This document shows, in pieces, positions 32,610 through 42,962 of a stretch of 64,000 nt of DNA (position 1 is the first letter of the stretch; every line of letters begins with the position of its first letter). The notes below the pieces were generated by a model that searched no databases, was not told the DNA's origin, and worked only from the letters and a program-made list of their open reading frames with translations. Origin of the DNA: Prostheceraeus crozeri (lineage: Eukaryota; Platyhelminthes; Polycladida; Euryleptidae); NCBI GenBank assembly GCA_907163375.1, contig CAJQUW010013690.1, positions 62,001 to 126,000 of the forward strand. Direction: 5' to 3'. Both the position numbers and the translations under genes were made by a program.

Positions 32610-34945
32610 ATTTTAGATAACAATGATTTGATATGATCCTGAACAGCAATAGAATTATATGAGGATATCATAATGATATGATAAAGGTCATGCAGTCATT
32701 AGATATTTAATGCAGCAATGTGATAGAGCGCATATGCAGTGTGCATAGCACCGTATTACGTCATGTATGACACATGTGAAATGAAGCATATGTCTGCCGG
32801 TGCTGTGCTATGCACAAAAATGCAAACACAGAAATAAATATGCATTTGCTAATAAAAAGCAATTCAATATGTGACTAATAATTTTCTTCTTCAAACTTAG
32901 ATAAGTTATATTGTGAGGAATTGCAGCTACAAAAGTTAGGTAATGTGAAACTATGATGTGAATTCGTCGCCAAGAAAAAATTCGTTGATTAATAATTAAT
33001 GCATGACCTTCTTCGACGGCTCTTTCATTCACAAATATGCAAACTACCAAATAATCTCCAACAAAATCAGCGAGCGCAATTTGGCAAGTTGTACAAAACC
33101 ATGTCCAGGGAGTCATCGATCATCGACGTCATCTTTAACTTTGATCAGAAAGCGCACTGTCTCTCACAGTCGGAAAAAATGCAAACCCTTACACTCTTCT
33201 ATTCTCTTGTGAGGCATTCACTTGATCGAGAGTTTCATTGCATTTCTGTTGCGCTACACTCACTTCATCGAATTCTCAGGATTGGCAAAGTAGATCAGGA
33301 AATTTGAATAATTCCACGCCTTTTCATGCTCAGATACGTGCGCTTGAGGCAATGCCTTCATTCTATTCTGGGCCTCAAAAAATACGAGAAAATAGCTCAG
33401 CATCTTTTTACTTTGATTTCGCTGCATTTTATATCAATCGCAGCGCAATCTTCAAAGTGATAAAGATATAATGTGTTGCATTGACTTCCTCTCGTAAACC
33501 GTTATGTCCGTTTCTCTTGTGACGCAGATGGTGAAAGTTATTGATGAAGAATTGTCAGCCTACCTTGAAAGAAAATTCACTTTTGATCTCAGTTGGCGCA
33601 TACCTATCGCGGATTCTAGATCAATCACAATGCCAGCTGGAGCCAGTTCTAAACAACCCGACTTGCGTTTTGCGAGCCCATAAAGCTTTTGTTACCCTGC
33701 ATAGGTTGCATGAAGTGCTTGAAGTTGACGCCTACCATTTAACATTTAAATGTGATTTATTAGACAGACAATGACTCTGTGACCAATACAAATTATTGAA
33801 TGAATTTGCCCAGATTTTTATACTCATTTTACAGTGTAATAAAAACATGCAGCTGTACACTGCAAATCTAAAACTGCTAGCACTATAAGTGCGAACTGTC
33901 TGCAGAAGGTTTCATCGACAAATATCTGACTAACTGACTAACTATCTGCTTATAGTTGTGCTAATGCTATGGGTACGCAAAGAAGTTGAGCATTGGTATC
34001 TCAACGACTTAATGAAGTTTTGTTTTCATATATTTTTGCGTGAAATTTTGGCCATTATCTGGATTTGTAATTGACTTCATTTCATGCGGCCAGATCGTTC
34101 TCATAAACCATTTTCTATTTAGAGCGATTCCATGGAACGTCTTGGACACAGAGTTTTTGGGGCATTCTGTGCTGGCATTTTGTAATTAGCTTGACATTTT
34201 TTTTGTGACAATTCCTTCGCATAAATGGACTGTAAAAACGCAATTCAATGCAATCAATGGGCGCATGATGCTACCTTTTTGACACAATATGCTCAGCTAA
34301 GGGCAATGCAAGAAACGGCGTAGTTATCCAATTATTACTCTTATTCTAAGATGTTCAGAAATGCCGTTGTAGAAGTTGCACATGTTTAGCGCGTATCCTT
34401 TTTTACGGATGTATTTCTACAGATTTCCATCAATTCAAATCTTAAATGAGACATTGAATTGTCGGATTCATGCAAAACGTTCCGATTCCGTCGCAAAAGA
34501 TCGTAGAAAGAAAAAGACACCGAATTCACATCCGAATTCGTCACATGTAAAATATTTTATATTGCATATTTCTTTGTATCAAAGTCTTGGTATGTCATGA
34601 TTAATCATTTTACAACGCGTCTTACTCTTGATTATACCTTGACAGAAGAAATTCAAGTGATGGAACCCGATAGACGGATTCAACATTAAATCGCGTGATT
34701 AAAATCAAATTCATTATAGCAGTCATTGGAATAAGGAAACATGGCTGGTCCGCAGAGATATGCTTGGAGTTGATCTAAGCATGAACTGATATGAACTTGG
34801 GAATATCTACTCTTAATAATCCATATCTATGGTTTGCCGTGGCATGAGCACCATAGACCCATAGACTTCGTTCCGATCTACCCATGAAGTGTCAGCTTAT
34901 TGTGCGCAATTTAGCTATGGTACAATGTGGAAAAAAGAAGGCAGT
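32610..34945. other. No recognisable gene
   Basis: AT-rich sequence. An imperfect inverted repeat around gtgcatagcacc and ggtgctgtgctatgcac occurs at about 32737-32816. Open frames are short and unassigned. Confidence 0.4.
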
Positions 34946-34947
34946 AA

Positions 34948-35293
34948 TGTAGGAATGCCATGTGAGATTTCAAGGTAAGTAATGTACAAATCAGAGGCCG
35001 CGTTAGCGGCGGACGCGGCCGACGGTTTGTTCATTACCTACCGAGAAATCTCATATGGTATTTCCATTGTCTGCTTATATGCATCTACATCTGTCCATAG
35101 ACTTCCTGTAGCAGAACATTTTTCTACAACTTGGAAGTCTATGATCTTAGCAGTAACTTCTATGTTATAAGCAATGAAAAATGACGGCAGGGTAATGTCA
35201 TTGCTGCCTGCCGACAGCAGGCAGCAATGTACAAACCGTCATTATTCCTATATTATTGCACCATAGATTTAGAAATATAAGTAGACAATGCAT
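34948..35293 (+). repeat. Multi-hairpin repeat family, copy A (carries both modules)
   Basis: This 346-bp unit recurs at 56425-56743 (same orientation) and 55795-56085 (inverted). It contains a GC-rich hairpin with stem ggccgcgt/acgcggcc at about 34998-35022. A second inverted pair joins catagacttc and gaagtctatg at 35095-35142. A perfect hairpin cattgctgcctgc, loop cgaca, gcaggcagcaatg lies at about 35199-35229. It has no coding potential. Copy A has both the GC hairpin and the cattgctgcctgc hairpin. Confidence 0.85.
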
Positions 35294-35294
35294 C

Positions 35295-36781
35295 CCGTAA
35301 TGATGATATACACGTATGTATCTATGTATGTGAAAGACATTTTTGAAATCTCAATCAGCGCAAATCTATACGTGTATTCATAGCATTGCTGCCCGCTTTT
35401 TTCCTACATCGCTGCCCAGTCCATTTAAATTACGCGCAATATTATTAACATAGATATTTTCGGGCAACAGTGTATGACATTTTCAGGCGCTCAAATGGTC
35501 AGGAGCTCAGGAGGTCAAATGTCCTCCATTGTTGCCTTCAAAATCCATGTTAATGTTATATTGATCAATCAAACTACGACCAAATCGGAATCCAATTGCG
35601 ACGAAAATGGAAACGCGACCAATTAGGATGCGACAGATTCGGATGTGGTGTTTTCGGATGCGACGAATTCAGAAATTAAGGCTACTTTTGCATTAATTCC
35701 TACAGAACCCAACTTGGACAAGTGTACGTACATGTATATCTCACATTATCTTCAAACCATGATTTATGGTTTAAACGTTTTCAGGTCCAGCCCACCATGG
35801 TCGGTGGGCTACCGACTCTCTTTTATGTCTACCGCCTTGCGTCACATGGTCCGCAGACGAATTGCGGTTTTTGATATCGAAATGACATCCGGCATGTTTA
35901 TAAACCTCACAAATTGTTGAGTAAATGTAACTTGTATGATTTCCTTAGAATGTCCATTAAGTTTCAATCCCTGACAATGATATGGCAAATGCTAAGCACG
36001 ATGCCAATTAAAAGTGAATGATTTCCACCTCTATTGATTGATTAGTCTTCTAAATCTACTCAACCATAGAGAATACCAAAAACTTCTCTCACTGCAAGAG
36101 CACTCTCCATTGAATAAAAATGACTCCACTTTGATGTCATTACCAATTTTATTTGTATTCCTCATGAAAGGATAGGGAATCGTAAGTTGTTGCCAATGGC
36201 AATGAATTCAATGCTCAGATTAGTCTTTTATGAAATTTTAAGTGAGGTCACCCATGATATCTTCAAATCTACACGTTTTGTCAACTAAATGATGATTCTT
36301 TATGAACTGTGCTTTATCTACTACATTACGACATTTTATTTGTTTGTAAAATGAACATTAGCAGATTCCTAGGAAAGATTCAATCAGCGACATTTCAATG
36401 TCAATATTAATCAACGGCAAGGCATGTCCCACTTTCGCTTTTTGCTTTTCAATTGCATTGGACATTCAGAACGTCGAATGTATTAACTTAATATTTCCAA
36501 CACACTTCAAATCCAATAGGGATAGCGAGTAATTTAATCGACTAGCATGATTCACGACTAGAAAATGGTAAAGAATGTTTTCACATGACAGTTTCATGAC
36601 TAAATCAATTTGTCAATTATTACTTCTCGTATCCATCCTGCTAATTGCTATGTATGTAGTATTGTCAGTAATGTTGTCTGATTCAATTGCCTGTTTGAAT
36701 TCCACGTCGTATTCAAACATGATTTGATAATGTCAAATAACATAAACTGTTGTGAAAATTCGGGTGGATCTTCATTATTTG

Positions 36782-36783
<2 letters not shown>
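35295..36783. other. No recognisable gene
   Basis: AT-rich sequence, with a loose repetition of cggatgcgac-like words at about 35575-35665. A 91-codon frame at 35645-35920 is unassigned. Confidence 0.35.
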
Positions 36784-36851
<68 letters not shown>

Positions 36852-36904
36852 AGAGAAGAGAGAGAAGAGAGAGAAGAGAGAGAGAGAGAGAGGGAGAGAG
36901 AGAG
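36784..36904. repeat. GA microsatellite, about 120 bp
   Basis: Pure GA dinucleotide repeats for about 60 bp, then interrupted by four gagagaa-type units, then GA again with ggga interruptions. Open frames across it encode only RE/LS repeats and are artefacts. Confidence 0.95.
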
Positions 36905-37054
36905 GGAAATTGCATATACATGTATGTCATAAAGACTGTTGCAGATGTACAGTGTGCATGCATATTATATCCCTGCCAAGTAGATCACTGAGATTACAAT
37001 GAAACAGCTATGAAATTGCTGTATTTGACCAGGTGACGGGAGATCATTTTCTGA

Positions 37055-37262
37055 GAAAGCTATGCAAAAGTAGTCAAAACTCAACTTTTCAGTTTATAGG
37101 CCGATATAATGAAGTAAAAGTTCATTTCATCCAAAATAGGCCATCCAAACATCGACCGTTGAAGGCGCTGGACGCCGAAGGCCTGTCACAGAAATATTTA
37201 ACTTTAACTTTATTATATCGGCCTATAAACTGAAAAGGGGAGTTCTGATTACTTTTGCATAC
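37055..37262. repeat. MITE-like hairpin, about 200 bp, sharing the ggcgctggacgcc core
   Basis: Left arm 37060-37125 and right arm 37196-37258 are inverted copies; both contain cttttcagtttataggccg and gcaaaagtar. Between them lies catcgaccgttgaaggcgct followed by ggacgccgaaggcctgt, the same core as in the 14.8-15.2 kb unit. Two otherwise different inverted-repeat elements thus share one internal core. The core can fold as GGCG-CTGGA-CGCC followed by gaa, like a degenerate hammerhead stem II. Confidence 0.7.
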
Positions 37263-37581
37263 GAAATTGTCCTTAGCCCATGGAAAATTAGGTGAAGGAC
37301 TGTACATGAGAAACTTTTGTAAAATAGTTAATATTGCAACAGGCGTAGAACACCGTCATTTCTCTGCTAAATATATACAAAAACTTTTCAAGAATACAGA
37401 GAGTAAGATAAAAGCCCTCAAGAAAGGGAATACCGAATTTTCTACAATATAATGTACATGATACGTTTTGCGATTTGAGTGCGTGGTCTTTTCGAGGGCG
37501 GGTTTTATGAATAAATGCTTTAATAATCTACCTTTTCGTCACATTCGGAAAAGGTAATTCTCCTTCTATGGACATCAATGC

Positions 37582-37740
37582 AGGGAGGGAGGATGCCATT
37601 TAACGAAAGCTGTCCTGCAAGGCAGCATGGAGGGCAACCGGCGTAGAGGAAGGCCTAGAACTCAGTATGTCAACAACATCATAAAATGGACCGCACTCAA
37701 CATGCACGAGTTGAATGGTGCAACGCGTGAGCGAAAACTG
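37582..37740 (+). pseudogene. LINE C-terminal scrap
   Basis: The plus-strand translation gives LTKAVLQGSMEGNRRRGRPR, then WTALNMHELNGATRER, matching the GxxxGxRxRGRPRxxWxxxI...W end of RTE/Jockey-type LINEs. About 50 codons remain. It is too short to assign to a clade. Confidence 0.55.
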
Positions 37741-37789
37741 TGACGCGCAATCTCCAATGGGTCGGCCAATGAATGGTCTCCAAGTTCAG

Positions 37790-38207
37790 CAATGAATATG
37801 CCGCATAAAGTAAGGTGAAGTAAGCCCTAGTTTGTATTTCAGCTGCCACGCATTTTTAGTCACAAAATACAGACCGTGTGGTATACAAATAGGTAGTCGG
37901 AATGCGAAATGCAAGATATCGGAGAGAAATATGATTACGACAGTAATCACGAACTCGAGACGGAAGATTTGCAAGAAGTGAAACTGCTTAAGCGACGATG
38001 AGATATTGATCAGCTTGTTTCTGTTGATCGTTTCATATCGATGTTCTTTGTGGATGAGTAGAACTATTATCAATTTTATCATTCCTTATCATTTTGATGT
38101 AAACTGTATTTCATAGAAATAATGATAATCGATTTTGTAGTTAAGCGATTATAGGCTTTGATGGAAAGCAACACCGTAGGTAAAATATGCTTCAGATGGT
38201 AATGTAT
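37790..38207. other. No recognisable gene
   Basis: AT-rich sequence. A 98-codon hydrophobic minus-strand frame (37786-38082) has no recognisable family. Confidence 0.35.
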
Positions 38208-38690
38208 AGGGCTGTGCGCGGTGCACCGGCACACCGAATTTTTGCTATATGATTTTAATTAAAATCAATTCATTTAATTTGCTATCTCAGTCAAAGGAAA
38301 TTGTAGAGAAAAGCGTTTCAAGCATCCAGCATAATTAATCCATTAACTAGAACATTATTCAATTTTATCTATCAATCAAATTCAAACGTTAAATTTTTAT
38401 ATTTTTTGAGGCCTTTTGAAAATCACTGCTGTATCGTGTGTGATGAAACAACGGATGCATTTCCTTATGTTGAAATTACATAAAAAAGTGAACAAAATCA
38501 AATAATTCAAGTTCATGATGAATCATTTTAGGTCACAAAATCTAAATTCACCTGATCTCAGAGTTTCGGAATCTCATCGTGAATACTGCGTACCCTGCTG
38601 CTGCTCTTTTTGCTAAGATACATACTTTCTTAGCATTCCAGCCGCCAGTGATCCGTCCGAAAGACTTTTTGGCATCCGGAAACATGCTGT
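38208..38690 (+). mobile_element. hAT-like non-autonomous element, left end (copy 2)
   Basis: Begins agggctgtgcgcggtgcacc and aligns in order with 14228-14755, including attattcaattttat, tgaaaatcactgct, ataattcaagtt, atcattttagg, gtttcggaatct and gtccgaaa. The head is shorter than in copy 1. No transposase or right end is recognisable. A direct 32-bp duplication follows at 38737. Confidence 0.55.
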
Positions 38691-38736
38691 ATCACAGGGA
38701 GAATGCTTGAAGCCCAGTAATATCGAGATGTCCCAA

Positions 38737-38800
38737 AGCTTCTCTATGCTCTTAATGTATTTCCGATAAGCTTCTCTATGCTCTTAATGTATTTCCGATA
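38737..38800. repeat. Direct tandem duplication, 2 x 32 bp
   Basis: The unit starts agcttctctatgctcttaat and is repeated exactly at 38769. It adjoins the end of the hAT-like copy. Confidence 0.9.
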
Positions 38801-38954
38801 AGTGACATTTTGCGATGTATAATCTAGGAAAATCTATGATGTCGTTATGATATCGTTGCCTCGAGATAGACAAATGCATGTATTATCATGAATATCTGTA
38901 AAAATATGTCTATGTAGGTCATGCGATATCACTTTTTGTACCTCACTTTTTATG

Positions 38955-39708
38955 TTGAGTTGGGAAGAACCAAGTTTTGTTCGATATTAAAATACAATAA
39001 TAATACCCTTACATCTAACGTGTAGAGTGCGTATCGTGCTTCATATGTACTCTTTCTGACACTTTTCACATGTAAAGTTGATAAATGACACTCTTCATGT
39101 AGCAAATAGAATTGTTCTTTATATGGCAATTTTGCAGTGAGCATGCTGGACTAGTTTGTATTTGTTTTCATTGCTGACGTAGTGATTTTGTTTTCTAGTC
39201 GGGCATTTTTCTTTTCTTTCTTGAATACTGTCTTGATTTCTCGACTAATTTTTTCAAAAATGAATGGAAAGCGGAAGAAAAAGTCATCTTGATTGTATTT
39301 TTTCTGGATTTCTTAAACAAAATGCTTTGACTTGGTGATGAAATCGTCTGGATATCCATTTACGATTTGTGTGTTTCTACTCAGGTTATAGTAAATCCAC
39401 TCGACTAGTGGTGAATTGTAGCCCAGCACTACCTGTTTCAATTGCTCTTTGTCAGTCAGATCAAAGCTAGCAAATTACTCTAGCTACCGGTACAAGGTAA
39501 CCCAGTACTATCTGTCGCCTCTACCTTTCATTTCTATGTTTATGCATCGCTGTTTGTAATCTTTGAGTTCCTTTGAATTATGCAGCATAGATTCACTTGC
39601 GTGAAGATGATCAGCAGGTGCTGATCGAAATATATCGCAAAGTATATAAAAAAGAAAGAGATTAGATTTTAAATATCGAACAAAACTCGGTTCTTCCCAA
39701 CTCAACAT
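38955..39708. repeat. Inverted repeat pair enclosing PLE fragments
   Basis: The arm at 38955-38992 (gttgagttgggaagaacc, then ttttgttcgatatt) recurs inverted at 39668-39708 with two differences. The 0.7 kb between contains PLE linker and endonuclease scraps on the minus strand. The right arm replaces the C-terminus of the Tc1 transposase at 39710, so the unit probably inserted into that gene. Confidence 0.7.
38995..39478 (-). pseudogene. PLE RT tail, linker and endonuclease start
   Basis: Minus-strand frames read LKQVLLGYN, NGYPDDFITKS (end of RT), then FFFRFPFIFEKISREIKTVF followed by KKEKKNARL (the PFI...S..I linker typical of PLEs), and KSVIYQLYM with two later positions fitting CxxC and YIG regions. 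A stop and frameshifts interrupt it. It is the only place in the window where RT end, linker and endonuclease start remain joined in one PLE. Confidence 0.5.
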
Positions 39709-40598
39709 CACAAAGTTTCTGAATGAAGGATGTTTCAAGGAGAAGCCACTGCTCTGTCAGTCTTTCAGAGAGAATCTTCAGGGACGCTGGTGGAAGTGAA
39801 TAGCGGTCTCTCACTCTCCACCCAAGCTCGTCCCAGACTTGTTCAATGGGTGACAAGTCAGGTGAGCGTGCAGGCCAGTCAAGGTTTTGAATGTTCAATC
39901 TCCTAACAGTGGCAATGACAGCCGAGCAGCGATGTGGTCTTGCGTTGTCGTCTTGGAAGACGAGATCCTCCACCCTGACCACTGGGGCAACAACAGGAAG
40001 CACAATTTCATTGAGATACCTCTCTCCAGTCAACGTGCCTTTGATGATGACTGCTGTCGTTCGTCCGCCATGCCAAATGCCAAATGCCACCCCACAGCAT
40101 AGCACTCTGACACGACCGTCATTGAAATCCAGAGTGAATCTCGATTCATCGGTCCACAAGACTTTCTGCCAGTGATGGTCATTCCATGAGCGATGGGCAT
40201 CACACCAGGCAACTCGGTCTTCTGCGGTGCTCAAAATTCAATGGAATTAGGACAGCTGGTCGTCGCGATCGAATTCCAGCTTCTCGCAATCTTCGGTAAG
40301 CTGTTCGAACGCTACAGTCTATAGTTGAGGCACTCTTCCAGTGTACGACTAGCTTTGGGACTGACACAAATCTATTCCTCTTTGCAGCTAAAACTAGACG
40401 TGCGTCTGTCCTTCCTGCAGACTTTCTTGGTCGACCAGATCCGTTCTTCTTTTTAACATCTCCTTCTGCTTTCCATCGACATCACCCACTCCAAACAACG
40501 ACTTTCGATAGTTGCAGCTCTTCGGCAACACTCGCACAACTTCTACCACAACGAATCATTCCAATAGCCATACCTCTGGTAAACTGACCGTGTGCCAT
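39662..40598 (-). pseudogene. Tc1-like transposase, intronless relative of the 0.9-kb copy
   Basis: The minus-strand reading starts MAHGQFTRGMAIGMIRCGRS at 40598, closely matching the start of the 871-1942 transposase. It has an in-frame stop near 40488 (tga where tgg is expected), then GDVKKKNGSGRPRKS and AYRRLREAGIRS, and runs IPLNFEHR without the intron seen in the other copy. After a frameshift near 40210 come VLWTDESRFTLDF (catalytic aspartate intact), QDDNARPHR and SPDLSPIEQVWDELGW. About 20 residues between the first two catalytic motifs are deleted (RVRVLCCGVAFGIW). The C-terminus after KLCD is replaced by the inverted-repeat arm at 39668-39708. Confidence 0.85.
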
Positions 40599-40599
40599 T

Positions 40600-41467
40600 T
40601 TATTTTACAAAAGCTGGATTTCAGTTCACGTCTATGTTCAATTTGTAAAAGCAATTGTGACAGTTGTATCGATATCAAAATTTGAAATTTGACCACCATA
40701 GATCTTTCTCCATTCTCTAATGTGTTGAATGGTAATACATAGAAAGCGAGATATTGCATCATACCTGAGAAAAAAAATGAAACAAACTTCAATTCAAGCC
40801 AATGACAGTTTGTTTCATTAATTATGTCAATGAGTATATGTCAAACCAAGTCATCTTCATTTTTTTGTGTATCTCTCTCTTCATTCTTAGAATTTGGATC
40901 ATTCATATATCCACGCACTCTATGTATGCAGCTCCATCTCTATGACTAGAAGACAATGGTTGTCAAAACATGGATGTCCATTGTCAAATATCAATGCAGA
41001 AGTCACTATCATCATTTGTTGATGTAAGTATGATATCTGTTGCTATCGATCACAGATTGAAGTGATCATGATTATTCATAGAAATTAACTTCAGAAATTA
41101 ACTAACTCTTTGAAACATCATAGAATATTTACAGCTATGTTAAATACTTTTTAGCAGTGCATTACTATGTCAGGTAAAACATCTTTATTTCTCGGTAAAG
41201 TTACACAATAGATATGAAAATTGTTCAACATGATCTATTGATTCAATTATGCTGATAATTCCGATTTCTAAGACTTTGAAATCTTTACCAAAATTGCACG
41301 TGTGCTTTAAAAGATAATACCCGCTATGCGCCTAAAATATTTACGTAAGTTAATCGATTAAAAGTTGAATCCTAGGTTGGTTCTGGTTGGTTCGAAAATT
41401 AAAAAAAAAACAATGATACGAAGACCTCATACTTATTTGAACAACAACAATTTACTCGCAAAAACAG
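40600..41467. other. No recognisable gene
   Basis: AT-rich flank of the Tc1 copy. I could not identify its terminal repeat. Confidence 0.35.
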
Positions 41468-42303
41468 TTACATGTAGAGATCGATTTTAATTGTTCCCCA
41501 AGACGTGGTCAGGCATATCTTCTTCTTGTATTTGTCATCCTCCTCCTCATCAGTAAATTCAGTGGTCCTCTTTATAACTACCTTTTTCCCCTCGGTAATC
41601 TCGACAGAAGAAGTCACACCACAGCTTTCCTCTTGGCACAGTTGTTGAAATCTTCTTTTTTCAGTCACAGAGAGCTCTCGATACGCCAAAAGGCCTGAAT
41701 CACTGCTGAGTCCAGTTTCCTTCTTGATATCCTCCTTCTTTGCCCCTCTTTGGAATAGCCGGGAGATCTTCGTTCGCCTCAACGAATGATTGGTATAAAA
41801 ACCTTCAATATTGGCATCAGCAAACAAACTTTTCAGATGCTCTCCCATTTTTGTTTTCTCCTACGGCTTGATCTTTGAACCATTTTTCTGATGTGGGATT
41901 TTCTAACGGCTGAAGATAAAAGTGATGAATATTCTTTCCTGTTTTTGGTCGATGACTAATGTACAAGTTGTAAATTTTTACGATGTTTCTTGGACTGTCA
42001 CTTTCAAATCGGTCAACACATTTGGCCTCGATGACACCGTCTCGTAAACCGCCATTTCTAGTTTTGGTGCAGTCTTCAGTATATCGTAAAAACATTTTAC
42101 CGGAATCCGGGTCACTGAGGAGCTGGATTTGAGAATTCTCTCTAAACCGCAATTGACCAAGTTCCTTTCTGGCTCTGAGTCCGAAATGTAAGCCAATTAA
42201 ATAAATCAATCTCCTTAGCAGCTTTCGAGGAGATTCTGTTCCCAAATGATTGTCTGTCCAAAGCCTCTTTTCAGTATCCTTAGAAATACAGCTTGCTTTT
42301 TTC
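41468..42303 (-). pseudogene. Crypton-type tyrosine recombinase fragment (KIAA1958/DUF3504-like)
   Basis: Tyrosine recombinases of this group come from Crypton DNA transposons and also survive as domesticated vertebrate proteins such as KIAA1958 and QRICH1. The minus strand reads RLWTDNHLGTESPRKLLRRL, YLIGLHFGLRARKELGQLRF (first catalytic arginine region), YTEDCTKTRNGGL, NIVKIYNLYISHRP, FYLQPLENP and KWFKDQAVGEN. After a frameshift near 41830-41850 comes NIEGFYTNHSLRRTKISRLF (catalytic H-x-x-R), GAKKEDIKKETGLSS and LLAYREL (nucleophilic tyrosine). All three active-site regions are recognisable. The N-terminal DNA-binding part was not found. Only one frameshift separates the halves, so decay is modest; a sequencing or intron explanation is possible. 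Confidence 0.75.
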
Positions 42304-42556
42304 TTATATAGGCCTTTCTGGGCTGCATAGATAAAACCATGGAATTCTAATATATCTAGAAGTCCATGGACAAAATGAACTAGATCGCTTTACATGTGGA
42401 TATCCATGTGTGTCTCAGGTCTATAGCCTTCATAGATTTCTTGCAATGTTTTCTTCAATATCCACAATTCACAGACATTTAGAAGTCTATGCACAATTAT
42501 GCATAGAACAGCATTTTCACAGATTCTACATAGATTTCTAGAAAGTATTTAACAAA

Positions 42557-42962
42557 GTTAATACATGGCTTACTACACCTTTTCCAAGTCGATTTCAGAT
42601 ATTTCCAAATCGATTTCAGATCTTTCCAAATGAATTTCAGACATCTCCAGATGGATTTCAGATTTCTCCATTTGGATTTCAGATATCTTCAAAGTTGAGC
42701 CTGTGGTAGATATCTAAAATTCAATTGGAGAAATCTGAAATCCATCTGAAGATGTCTTAAATCCATTTGGAAAGATCTGAAATCGATTTGGAAATATCTG
42801 AAATAGACTTGGAAAAGGTGTAGTGCATCCACTCTCTGGTAATTGCACTCATAATAGAGATGTCTGTCTCAAAAACTCTCGCCTTCGGCTCGAGTTTTCA
42901 ACAGATATCTCTATTTCTCGTGCAATCATCCATCGTGAATGCACAGTAAGCCATGTATTAAC
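42557..42962. repeat. Nested hairpin elements built from 21-bp units
   Basis: Outer ends are gttaatacatggcttac (left) and gtaagccatgtattaac (right). Inside, arms 42579-42690 and 42712-42822 are inverted copies; each consists of about five 21-bp units of the type gatttcagatatttccaaat. A second, smaller hairpin at 42829-42943 sits between the right arm and the right end. It is itself palindromic (aaaactctcgccttcggctcg, loop at ttcg). Removing it restores ggtgtagtaagcc, the mirror of the left side, so it is a later insertion. Confidence 0.8.

Noticed and set aside
36724-37002. RE- or LS-repeat proteins across 36.8-36.9 kb
   Set aside because: They are translations of the GA microsatellite.
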